NCBI GenBank assembly: GCA_030425785.1
Contig: JAUHYJ010000223.1
Span: 1-6,357 of the forward strand
DNA: 6,357 nucleotides
Origin: Acidimicrobiia bacterium
GTDB lineage: Bacteria; Actinomycetota; Acidimicrobiia; Acidimicrobiales; Ilumatobacteraceae
Reading direction: 5' to 3'
The translations under genes and the position numbers were made by a program. Positions 1 to 6,080 of the stretch are shown one piece after another. Each line of letters starts with the position of its first letter. Position 1 is the stretch's first letter. Under the pieces are notes generated by a model. The model was not told the DNA's origin. It worked only from the letters and a program-made list of their open reading frames with translations, and searched no databases.

Positions 1-2606
1 GGAGGCGCCAGCGGGCCTGCCGGCCTGGCGTGGAACTCGGTGTCGACCATCTTCGTGCCGGCCGGGTACTCCATCGACCACTGGAACGCGTTCATGCCGG
101 CGTTGGCCCGGATGTAGCGGTTCCCCTTCCGCTCCTTCTCGTCGTCGGGAATGCTGCTCGAGAACGTCTCGATCTCGTTGCCGTCCGCGTCGGAGATCGT
201 GAGCGTGGCCTCGCCGGTGGCGTCCTCAGCGAGGTAGTAGGTGATGCGAACGCCGCGCTCGAGGTCGTCGCCGCTGTCGATCATCCGGGCGACCTGGTGG
301 CCGGTGCCGTCGTCGTCCATGTAGTACGTCGCGTTGTGGCCGATCGTCGCGTGGTAGTTCTTGCCGCCCGGCGTACCCCAGAACCCGCCGAACAGATCAG
401 GTGGTTGGCGCACGGTGTCGCGAGGCCGCAACAGGTACCGGTCGGCCCCGTTCAGGTCGTCGTGCAGCTGGTGGAGCTGGGTGAGGTCGTCGAGGATCCA
501 GAACGATCGCCCGTGGGTCGCGATCACGAGGTCGGTGTCCTTCACCACGACGTCGTAGATCGGCGTGACCGGCAGGTTCGACTGGATCGACTGCCAGCTC
601 CCTCCGTCGTCGAACGACGCCCACAGTCCGAGCTCGGTGCCGACGTAGAGCAGGCCCTCACGGTTCGGGTCCGCGCGGATCACGCGGCAGAAGTCGTTCG
701 CCGGGATGCCGTCGTCGATGCGCGACCAGGTCTCGCCGAGGTCGGTCGTGCGGTAGACGTAGGCGGCGTAGTCGCCCATCTTGTGGCGAGCGACGGTCAT
801 GTAGACGGTGCCGGCGGTGTGCGGCGACTCCTCGATCATCGTGACCTGGCTGAACTTCGGCAGGTCGGGCGGCGTGACCTCGGTCCAGGATCCACCCTCG
901 TCGTGGGTCACGTGGACGCGCCCGTCGTCGGACCCGGCCATCAAGACGCCCGGCTGGTGTCGGGACACCATGAGCGAGAACACGGTCGCGTACATCTCGG
1001 CACCGGCGGTGTCCATCGTCAGCGGCCCCGACACCCCCATCGTGTCCGGGTCGGCGTAGGTGAGGTCGGGGCTGATCGCGTCCCAGCTGTGCCCCTCGTC
1101 GGTCGAGCGGAACACCTTGTTCCCGGCCGCGTACAGCACGTTCGGGTCCTGCGGGGAGAAGACGATCGGGTACGTCCACTGGAAGCGGACCTCGGCGGTG
1201 TTGCCGTCGTGGTACGCCTCGGGCCACACGCTGACGAGCTGGATCTGGCCGGTGCGGTGGTCGTAGCGCTGCAGCGCGTCACCGCCGCCGGGCGAGCTAC
1301 CGATCGCGCCGACGTACACGATGTTCGGGTCGCCGGGCTTCGGGGCGACGTAGCCCGATTCGGCGGTGCCCGGTGCGTAGCAGTCGCCCCAGTTGATGGC
1401 GCCCTTGTTGGTGCGGCTGGGGACGGCGATCGAGCTGTTGTCCTGCTGGCTGCCGTACACCAGGTACGGGAACTGGTCGTCGACGGCGACGTGGTAGAAC
1501 TGCGCGGTCAGCTGGTTGTAGATCGACGACCATGACGCACCGGCGTTGAGCGAGACCCAGGCGCCACCGTCGTCGCAACCGATCATGCGGTCCGGGTCGT
1601 TCGGGTCGATCCACAGCGCGTGATTGTCGCCGTGCGGGGTGTGGAACTCGGTGAAGTTCTCGCCACCGTCGATCGAGACCCACGCCTTCATGTTCATCAC
1701 GTACACGGTGTCGGCGTCGGTCGGGTGGGCGATGACGTGCATGTAGTACCAGGGCCGCCACTGCAGCTCGGGCTTGGCCGACACCTGTTTCCAGGTCTCG
1801 CCGTGGTCGTCGCTGCGGTAGAGGCCCCGCTTGCGACCCTCGGCCTCGACGATCGCGAACACCCGCCCCGACCGGGCAGGTGACACCGACACGCCGATCT
1901 TGCCGAGCGTGCCCTCGGGCATGCCGGGCCTGGTGCTGATGTTCTCCCAGGTGTCGCCGCCGTCCTTCGAACGCCAGATGCCCGAGTCGGGCCCGCCCGA
2001 GTCGATCGACCAGAAGGTGCGGCGAGCCTGCCAGATCGTCGCGAACACGATCCGCGGGTTGTTCGGGTCGATCGAGACGTCGACGGCGCCCGCTGCGTCG
2101 CTGACGTGCAGGACACGCTCCCAGTTCGCGCCGCCGTCGCGCGAGCGATACAGACCGCGCTCGGCGTTGTCCTTCGAGGCGTGCCCGAGCGCGGCGACGT
2201 ACACCGTGTCGGGGTCGTCCGGGTGGACGCGGATCTCGCCGATGTGGCGCGAATCGCGCAGGCCGATGTGCTGCCACGTCACACCGGCGTCGGTCGACTT
2301 GTACATGCCGTCGCCGTGGCTGACGTCGATCCGGATCGTCGTCTCGCCGGTGCCGGCGTAGATCACGTTGCCGTCGGACGGGGCGACCGCCAGCGCCCCG
2401 ATCGACGACGTCGTCAGGAACCCGTCCGTGATGCACTCCCAGTACTGCCCGGCATCGTCCGACTTCCAGACGCCACCGGCGACCGCACCGAAGTAGAAGA
2501 CGTTGCGACGGACCGGATCGGCGGCGACGGCGACGACGCGACCACCGCGCGACGGGCCGATGCAGCGGTAGCGGACCTCGGACAACAGGGCAGGATCGAT
2601 CGCCAT
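1..2606 (-). CDS. Large Asp-box (BNR/sortilin-like) beta-propeller protein, C-terminus outside window
   Basis: Starting from the ATG at 2606-2604, I read 868 codons to the left edge with no stop. The product resembles the WD40/YVTN/BNR-like or 'VPS10/glycosyl hydrolase' proteins, usually about 1000-1100 residues, so roughly 150-250 residues are probably missing. Eleven Asp-boxes (S/T-x-D-x-G-x-x-W) are visible, from SDDAGQYW at residue 49 to SFDDGGSW at 664. Box 6 ends in F and box 7 has N for D. A QQDNSS motif lies at 387-392. A closing strand ATHGRSFWILDD (696-707) is followed by a beta-sandwich-like tail (about 785-850: ITYYLAE, LTISDADG, FQWSMEYPAG). The family motif IGPSRGGRV begins at residue 16 and nothing before it looks like a signal peptide or membrane segment, so I infer a cytoplasmic protein. 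Family members are often annotated as glycosidases or sialidases, but I see no catalytic signature supporting an enzyme call. Substrate and role are unknown. Confidence 0.93.
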   Translation of the reverse strand, partial: MAIDPALLSEVRYRCIGPSRGGRVVAVAADPVRRNVFYFGAVAGGVWKSDDAGQYWECITDGFLTTSSIGALAVAPSDGNVIYAGTGETTIRIDVSHGDGMYKSTDAGVTWQHIGLRDSRHIGEIRVHPDDPDTVYVAALGHASKDNAERGLYRSRDGGANWERVLHVSDAAGAVDVSIDPNNPRIVFATIWQARRTFWSIDSGGPDSGIWRSKDGGDTWENISTRPGMPEGTLGKIGVSVSPARSGRVFAIVEAEGRKRGLYRSDDHGETWKQVSAKPELQWRPWYYMHVIAHPTDADTVYVMNMKAWVSIDGGENFTEFHTPHGDNHALWIDPNDPDRMIGCDDGGAWVSLNAGASWSSIYNQLTAQFYHVAVDDQFPYLVYGSQQDNSSIAVPSRTNKGAINWGDCYAPGTAESGYVAPKPGDPNIVYVGAIGSSPGGGDALQRYDHRTGQIQLVSVWPEAYHDGNTAEVRFQWTYPIVFSPQDPNVLYAAGNKVFRSTDEGHSWDAISPDLTYADPDTMGVSGPLTMDTAGAEMYATVFSLMVSRHQPGVLMAGSDDGRVHVTHDEGGSWTEVTPPDLPKFSQVTMIEESPHTAGTVYMTVARHKMGDYAAYVYRTTDLGETWSRIDDGIPANDFCRVIRADPNREGLLYVGTELGLWASFDDGGSWQSIQSNLPVTPIYDVVVKDTDLVIATHGRSFWILDDLTQLHQLHDDLNGADRYLLRPRDTVRQPPDLFGGFWGTPGGKNYHATIGHNATYYMDDDGTGHQVARMIDSGDDLERGVRITYYLAEDATGEATLTISDADGNEIETFSSSIPDDEKERKGNRYIRANAGMNAFQWSMEYPAGTKMVDTEFHARPAGPLAP
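594..2462 (-). repeat. Eleven Asp-box (BNR) protein repeats
   Basis: Boxes begin at residues 49, 104, 155, 213, 265, 311, 352, 501, 567, 620 and 664 of the propeller protein. Spacing is 41-66 residues, as expected for one per blade, apart from a 149-residue gap between the seventh and eighth. That gap leaves room for two or three blades without a recognisable box. Eleven visible plus two or three hidden blades would fit two tandem seven-bladed propellers, as in Xgh74-type proteins. The blade count is an inference. Confidence 0.8.
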
Positions 2607-2613
2607 CCGGAGA

Positions 2614-2619
2614 TCCTGC
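2614..2619 (-). promoter_or_regulatory. Ribosome binding site of the propeller gene
   Basis: On the minus strand, GCAGGA ends 7 nt before the ATG at 2606. This is the clearest Shine-Dalgarno sequence in the window. It supports this start and implies a transcript with a real leader, unlike the neighbouring deaminase gene. Confidence 0.6.
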
Positions 2620-2676
2620 CACCCGCAGACCCCCTCGAGGAACGTCGGACGCGAGCTGCGTGGCGGCCGACGCCTA

Positions 2677-2693
2677 CGGACTATCGTCCGGCC
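2677..2693 (+). promoter_or_regulatory. Possible leaderless promoter of the deaminase gene, inside a 14-bp inverted repeat
   Basis: The hexamer TATCGT (2682-2687) fits the actinobacterial -10 pattern TAnnnT. It ends 6 nt before the GTG at 2694, which would put the transcription start on or next to the first base of the start codon. No Shine-Dalgarno sequence precedes this GTG, which agrees with a leaderless mRNA. The hexamer sits in a perfect inverted repeat, CGGAC-TATC-GTCCG (2677-2690). On the other strand this reads GATAGT, a poorer -10 facing the propeller gene. I found no convincing -35 for either direction. The rest of the 87-bp spacer shows nothing else I can name. Confidence 0.35.
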
Positions 2694-3092
2694 GTGGCTC
2701 TCGCCGATCGTGACGCTCTGCTCGACGCGGCGCGCACCGCTCGCGGGCACGCCTACGCGCCGTACTCGGGCTTCACGATGGGCGCCGCCGTGCGGACCGA
2801 ACGCGGCGACATCGTGCCGGGGACGCTCGTCGAGAACGTCTCACTCGGGCTGGCCATGTGCGCCGAGCGGGTCGCCCTCTTCGCCACTGCCACCGCCGAC
2901 GATCGACCGACGGCGATCGCGCTCGTGTCGCGCCGCACGAACGGCGAGCTGACGTTCCCGTGCGGTGCGTGCCTCCAAGTCGCGCTCGAGCTCGGCGGAC
3001 CGGACGTGGCCGTGGTCGTGGCCGACCCCGACGGCGCCATCGCCGAGTCGACGGTCGGCGAGCTGCTCCCCCGCGGTCCCCACCGCCCGTAG
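2694..3092 (+). CDS. cdd: Cytidine deaminase family protein, divergent pocket
   Basis: A 132-residue protein, the usual length for the small homotetrameric cytidine deaminases, which hydrolyse (deoxy)cytidine to (deoxy)uridine in pyrimidine salvage in the cytoplasm. YAPYSGF (21-27) and GAAV (30-33) match the family N-terminus. CAER gives zinc ligand Cys56 and proton-shuttle Glu58, and PCGAC gives Cys90 and Cys93. Three family features differ. The ribose-contacting Asn of the usual N-x-E-N motif is Leu45 (LVEN). The Arg that normally follows the last zinc Cys is Leu94. The C-terminal LLPxAF motif reads LLPRGP and then ends. Zinc binding and catalysis look intact, but nucleoside preference may differ. 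The GTG start is chosen because the family N-terminus begins there and because of the -10-like element just upstream; no better upstream start exists. The gene is divergent from the propeller gene and convergent with mog. Confidence 0.9.
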   Translation: MALADRDALLDAARTARGHAYAPYSGFTMGAAVRTERGDIVPGTLVENVSLGLAMCAERVALFATATADDRPTAIALVSRRTNGELTFPCGACLQVALELGGPDVAVVVADPDGAIAESTVGELLPRGPHRP

Positions 3093-3119
3093 CCGGGTCA
3101 GTTCGTGTGGTCGGTGGGG
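3078..3119. terminator. Possible bidirectional terminator hairpin at the cdd/mog convergence
   Basis: CCCCACCG (3078-3085) is an exact inverted copy of CGGTGGGG (3112-3119). It encloses a smaller hairpin, CCCG-TAGC-CGGG (3086-3097). The structure spans both stop codons and the 5-bp gap between them. No T-tract follows on either strand, so it is not a classical intrinsic terminator. In GC-rich sequence an 8-bp inverted repeat could also be chance. Confidence 0.3.
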
Positions 3120-3598
3120 GCGCTGGCGAGCAGGCGGAGGGCGTGGGGCAGCACGTCGATCACCGCGTCGATCTGCTCGATCGTGCCCTTCGGGCTCCCC
3201 GGCGTGTTGCAGATGATCGCCTGACCACGAATGCCTGCCACGCCGCGCGAGAGCCGCCCGAACGGGCTGATCAGTCGCATCGCCTCGGCCACACCCGGTG
3301 CCTCGCGCTCGAGCACCGCCCGCGTCCCCTCGGGCGTCTGGTCACGGGGAGCGAACCCCGTCCCGCCGGTGGTGACCACCAGCCCGGCGAACCCGTCGGT
3401 CATCTCGCGCAGCTTCGCGGCGACCACGTCGGCGCCGTCCTGGGTGACCTGGTGATCGACGACGTCGAATCCGTTGGCCGCCAGGTGCTCGGCCAGCCCG
3501 CGGCCACCGGTGTCGTCGCGAGCGCCGTGGAACACCCCGTCGCTGACGGTGAGCACCTTGGCGAGCAGTGGCGACTCGTCGGCGTGACCGTGGCTCAT
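3098..3598 (-). CDS. mog: Molybdenum cofactor biosynthesis protein, MogA/MoaB family
   Basis: A 166-residue protein of the MoCF_biosynth fold. MogA-type members adenylylate molybdopterin before molybdate insertion in the cytoplasm; MoaB-type bacterial homologues are annotated alike, and sequence alone does not let me separate the two. Visible landmarks are TVSDGV (17-22), the conserved Asp48, the signature TTGGTGFAPRDQTPE (76-90) with Asp86 at the position essential in E. coli MogA, and the glycine/proline-rich loop NTPGSPKG (131-138). The length is normal. The ATG overlaps the rsmB stop as ATGA and has no visible Shine-Dalgarno sequence, so translation is probably coupled to rsmB. It is the last gene of the operon. 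No other Moco gene (moeA, moaA, moaC) is in the window, so its partners must be elsewhere. Confidence 0.9.
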   Translation of the reverse strand: MSHGHADESPLLAKVLTVSDGVFHGARDDTGGRGLAEHLAANGFDVVDHQVTQDGADVVAAKLREMTDGFAGLVVTTGGTGFAPRDQTPEGTRAVLEREAPGVAEAMRLISPFGRLSRGVAGIRGQAIICNTPGSPKGTIEQIDAVIDVLPHALRLLASAPTDHTN

Positions 3599-4716
3599 GT
3601 GGGCCGACGGTACCGGACGAGCACCATGCCGTCGGTGTCGGCATCCTGGGGCAGCACCCGCCAGCCGTGCCCGTACCGACGCCACGTTCCGACCGGCGGC
3701 GGACGATCGTCGACCTCGAAGCCGGGCGGCACCGGATGGTCGATCGACTCGGCCGCGGTCAGGGTGCACACGCTGTAGACCAGCCGGCCACCGGGACGCA
3801 CCAGCGGCGCGATGCCGGCCGTGATGCGGCGTTGGAGACCGATCAGGTCGTCGACGTCGGTCGGCTCGACCCGCCAGCGCGCATCGGGACGGCGCCGTAG
3901 TGCGCCGAGGCCGCTGCACGGCGCATCGACCAGCACCGCGTCGAACGACGCGTTCGCGAACGGCGGTCGAGCGCCGTCGGCGACCACGGGCACGACGGCG
4001 GCGTCGAGTCGCTCGGCGTTCCGAGCGACCAGTTCGGCCCGATGACGTCGCACGTCGGCGCCGATGACGTGCGCCCCCGAGGCGGCCATGGCGGTCGACT
4101 TGCCGCCAGGGGCGGCACACGCATCGAGCACCCGCTCGCCGGGCTCGACCTCGACCGCCGCGGCGACCCATTGCGACGACTCGTCCTGGACGTACCCGTC
4201 GGCGCGCACGGTCACCGGCGGTGGTTCGTTCATCCGCTCGAGCGCGGCGACGGCGTCGTCGTGCCCCAGTTCGGCCACGAGCGCATCGGCGATCCAGTCG
4301 GGGTAGCTCAGCTTCGCCCAGGGCGACGGGAACGGCACGGTGTCGATCCCGTCGGCCACGCGTTCGGACACGCGCCGGAGCACGGCGTTCACGAAGCCGC
4401 GCGTCCGCCGCGGCGCCAGCCCGACCGTCTCCGACACCGCAGCGTGCGGCGCCACACGACCGAACGCGAGCTGATAGGCACCGAGCCGCAGGAGCGTCCG
4501 CGTGGCCGGATCGGGCGGCGACATCACGAACGGGTCGATCAGGACGTCGCACGCCCGGCGCATTCGCGTCGTGCCGTAGACGAGATCGGTCGCGAACCGC
4601 CGATCGCCCTCGCGCAGATCGGAGCGATCGAGCATCGCGCCGAGCACGAGGTTGGCGTAGGCGCCGTCGTCCTCGATTCGTCGCAGCGCGTCGTACGCCA
4701 GCCGACGGGCACTCAC
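3595..4716 (-). CDS. rsmB: 16S rRNA (cytosine-5-)-methyltransferase RsmB, shortened
   Basis: RsmB methylates C967 (E. coli numbering) of 16S rRNA using SAM. The N-terminal NusB-like domain covers about residues 1-125 (ARRLAYDALRRI, YGTTRMRR, FVNAVLRRVS). The Rossmann methyltransferase domain covers about 174-373: SAM motif DACAAPGGKS (198-207), acidic Asp221, DAPCSGLGALRRRPD (264-278) with Cys267, and SVCTLTAAES (315-324) with catalytic Cys317. The total of 373 residues is short for a family of about 430-460. The sequence passes from VTVRA (168-172) almost straight to YVQDESSQ (175-182), where homologues have about 50 more residues. The segment after CTLTAAES is also brief. The GTG start at 4716 overlaps the fmt stop (GTGA) and begins at the expected family N-terminus; the open frame extends further upstream, but that part only shadows fmt. 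Family assignment is secure; the effect of the shortening is unknown. Confidence 0.92.
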   Translation of the reverse strand: MSARRLAYDALRRIEDDGAYANLVLGAMLDRSDLREGDRRFATDLVYGTTRMRRACDVLIDPFVMSPPDPATRTLLRLGAYQLAFGRVAPHAAVSETVGLAPRRTRGFVNAVLRRVSERVADGIDTVPFPSPWAKLSYPDWIADALVAELGHDDAVAALERMNEPPPVTVRADGYVQDESSQWVAAAVEVEPGERVLDACAAPGGKSTAMAASGAHVIGADVRRHRAELVARNAERLDAAVVPVVADGARPPFANASFDAVLVDAPCSGLGALRRRPDARWRVEPTDVDDLIGLQRRITAGIAPLVRPGGRLVYSVCTLTAAESIDHPVPPGFEVDDRPPPVGTWRRYGHGWRVLPQDADTDGMVLVRYRRPT

Positions 4717-5516
4717 TCGAACCACTCGCCGTCGCCGGGCCGGGCACCGTTGCGCCACGCGTCGTACGCCATGCGCGGCTTGCCCTCGGGCTGCACGACG
4801 ACCGGGACGATGCGGCCGTCGACGACCTCGCCCTCGTGGATCTTCACCCGGGCGCCTCGGAACGTCGTCCACGCGCCGCCCAGCCGGATGAGGCGGTCGA
4901 TCTGCTCGGCGGGCGCCGACCAGTCGATACGGAGCTCTCCCGGATCGATCTTGGCGGCGTAGACCGGCTCGCCGACCTGTGGTTCGGGGGCGCCGAGGGG
5001 CTCGGCCAACGTGTCGACCAGCAGCCGGGTCCCGACCTCGACCAGCTCGGTGCGCAACTCGTCCGCCGTCGTCATCGGGCCGATCGGCACCTCGACGCAG
5101 GCGTACACGCCGCCGGTGTCGAGCCCCTCCTCGAGCGCCATCACACACACCCCGGTCACCTCGTCGCCGGCGAGCAGCGCCCGCTCGACCGGCGCCGCAC
5201 CACGCCACCGCGGCAGCAGCGAGAAGTGCAGATTGACGAAGTCGAGTTCGGCCAGGACGTGCGGCTTGATCAACCGTCCGAAGGCGACCACGACACCGAG
5301 GTCGGCGCCCGCGCCGATGACGTCGTCGACGTCGTGACCGACGGGGATGCCGAGCCGCTCGGCGGCCGCCTTGACCGGCGTCGGCGACATCAAACCGCCG
5401 CGGCCTCGGCGGCGATCGGGGTTCGTGACGACGAGTGCCACCTCGTGCCCAGCGGCGACGAGCGCCTCGAGCGGCGGCACCGCCATCCGTGGCGAACCGA
5501 GGTAGACGAGCCTCAC
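4713..5516 (-). CDS. fmt: Methionyl-tRNA formyltransferase, short C-terminal domain
   Basis: The enzyme transfers a formyl group from 10-formyl-tetrahydrofolate to Met-tRNA(fMet) for translation initiation. The N-terminal formyl-transferase domain (about 1-170) shows LGSPRMAVPPLEAL (6-19), TNPDRRRGRG (31-40), SPTPVK (44-49), NLHFSLLPRWRGAAP (95-109) with catalytic Asn95 and His97, and EEGLDTGG (129-136) with catalytic Asp133. The C-terminal tRNA-binding domain runs from about 185 (YAAKID, RIDWSAPAEQIDRLIR, VQPEGKPRMAYDAW). The protein has 267 residues against about 310-315 usually. Much of the loss lies between ARVKIHEGE and VQPEGK, where about 25 residues, including the usual ATGDG strand, are absent. 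The GTG start overlaps the def stop as GTGA and gives the standard N-terminus VRLVYLGSP; longer reading upstream falls inside def. All catalytic residues are kept, so I expect an active enzyme. Confidence 0.94.
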   Translation of the reverse strand: MRLVYLGSPRMAVPPLEALVAAGHEVALVVTNPDRRRGRGGLMSPTPVKAAAERLGIPVGHDVDDVIGAGADLGVVVAFGRLIKPHVLAELDFVNLHFSLLPRWRGAAPVERALLAGDEVTGVCVMALEEGLDTGGVYACVEVPIGPMTTADELRTELVEVGTRLLVDTLAEPLGAPEPQVGEPVYAAKIDPGELRIDWSAPAEQIDRLIRLGGAWTTFRGARVKIHEGEVVDGRIVPVVVQPEGKPRMAYDAWRNGARPGDGEWFE

Positions 5517-6061
5517 TTGAGGCGCAGTCGCCGGAACCGGCTGTCGGCCGGCTGGAGCGACTGTTCGGCCTCGGCGCGCTGGATGCGCCGGAACTCGGTC
5601 ATCGCTTCCTTGCGCTGTTCGGGCGTCATACGGTCGAACATGAGCACGCCGTGCAGGTGGTCGAGCTCGTGCTGGTACATGCGTGCCTCGAGCTCGTCGG
5701 CCTCGCGCTCGACGATCTCGCCGTTGATGTCGACGCCACGCATCAGCACGGTCTTCGGCCGGACCATCTCGACGTACAGGCCGGGGATCGACAGGCATCC
5801 CTCGTCGTACACCCACTCGCCGTCGGACTCGACGATCTCGGGGTTGAAGATCACCTGCTGATCGCCTTCGCCGAGATCCCAGACGAAGATCTGCTTCTGG
5901 ACGCCGATCTGGGGTGCGGCGAGCGCGATGCCGTTGCCGCTGTCGTACAGCGTCGTGAACATGTCGTCCACCAGCCGCACCAGTTTGCCGTCGACGTCGG
6001 TGATGGGCGCGGCCTTCGACTTGAGCACCGGGTCGCCGAAGGTGCGGATCGAGTAGGCCAT
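5513..6061 (-). CDS. def: Peptide deformylase
   Basis: This metalloenzyme removes the N-formyl group from nascent proteins on the ribosome, undoing the modification made through Fmt, its operon neighbour. The 182-residue product has motif 1 as GIALAAPQ (44-51), motif 2 as EGCLS (87-91) with metal ligand Cys89, and motif 3 as QHELDH (130-135) with His131, Glu132 and His135. The canonical motif 1 is G-hydrophobic-G-hydrophobic-A-A-x-Q; here the second Gly is Ala46. A charged C-terminal extension (about 145-182, rich in Arg, Glu and Lys) follows the core. I chose the ATG at 6061 (MAYSIRTFGDP) over the in-frame ATG at 6070 (MPSMAYS): the shorter form begins like other deformylases, and the upstream ATG lies inside a likely -10 element. 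It is the first gene of the operon and overlaps fmt by 4 bp. Confidence 0.96.
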   Translation of the reverse strand: MAYSIRTFGDPVLKSKAAPITDVDGKLVRLVDDMFTTLYDSGNGIALAAPQIGVQKQIFVWDLGEGDQQVIFNPEIVESDGEWVYDEGCLSIPGLYVEMVRPKTVLMRGVDINGEIVEREADELEARMYQHELDHLHGVLMFDRMTPEQRKEAMTEFRRIQRAEAEQSLQPADSRFRRLRLK

Positions 6062-6080
6062 GGATGGCATGCTACCGACG
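6062..6080. promoter_or_regulatory. Possible divergent, leaderless promoter between def and the methyltransferase gene
   Basis: On the minus strand TAGCAT (6074-6069) fits TAnnnT and ends 7 nt before the def ATG at 6061. That would start transcription at or beside the start codon. On the plus strand the overlapping CATGCT (6068-6073) lies 7 nt before the GTG at 6081 and is a weaker -10 for the methyltransferase gene. Neither gene has a convincing Shine-Dalgarno sequence, and I saw only a weak -35 candidate for def. This would be the promoter of the whole def-fmt-rsmB-mog operon. Confidence 0.35.

Noticed and set aside
30..1535. 501-codon open frame on the plus strand
   Set aside because: It runs exactly opposite the propeller gene in the matching codon phase. 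Its translation is a low-complexity mix of Val, Arg, Asp and Gly, as expected from the complement of GC-rich codons, with no recognisable domain. The minus strand encodes eleven clear Asp-boxes.
1..2606. Calling the propeller protein a sialidase or glycoside hydrolase
   Set aside because: Asp-boxes are structural and occur in many non-enzymatic propellers. I could not identify a sialidase arginine triad or other catalytic set, and the C-terminus is missing.
1297..2622. 441-codon open frame on the minus strand
   Set aside because: Same strand as the propeller gene but a different frame; the Arg-rich product has no motifs and is a high-GC frame shadow.
2106..2693. In-frame upstream extension of the deaminase open frame
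   Set aside because: The extra sequence overlaps the propeller gene head to head and resembles no protein. The deaminase family N-terminus starts right after the GTG at 2694.
3599..4747. Fusion of mog with a long upstream frame (549 codons)
   Set aside because: The upstream part is an out-of-frame reading of rsmB. The Mog homology begins just after the ATG at 3598.
4717..5208. Upstream extension of the rsmB frame
   Set aside because: It overlaps fmt out of frame and reads as Arg/Gly-rich noise; the GTGA overlap start gives the normal RsmB N-terminus.
4221..5861. 546-codon open frame on the plus strand
   Set aside because: It lies antisense to rsmB, fmt and def, all of which have family motifs. 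The translation is Arg/Ala/Ser-rich without any domain.
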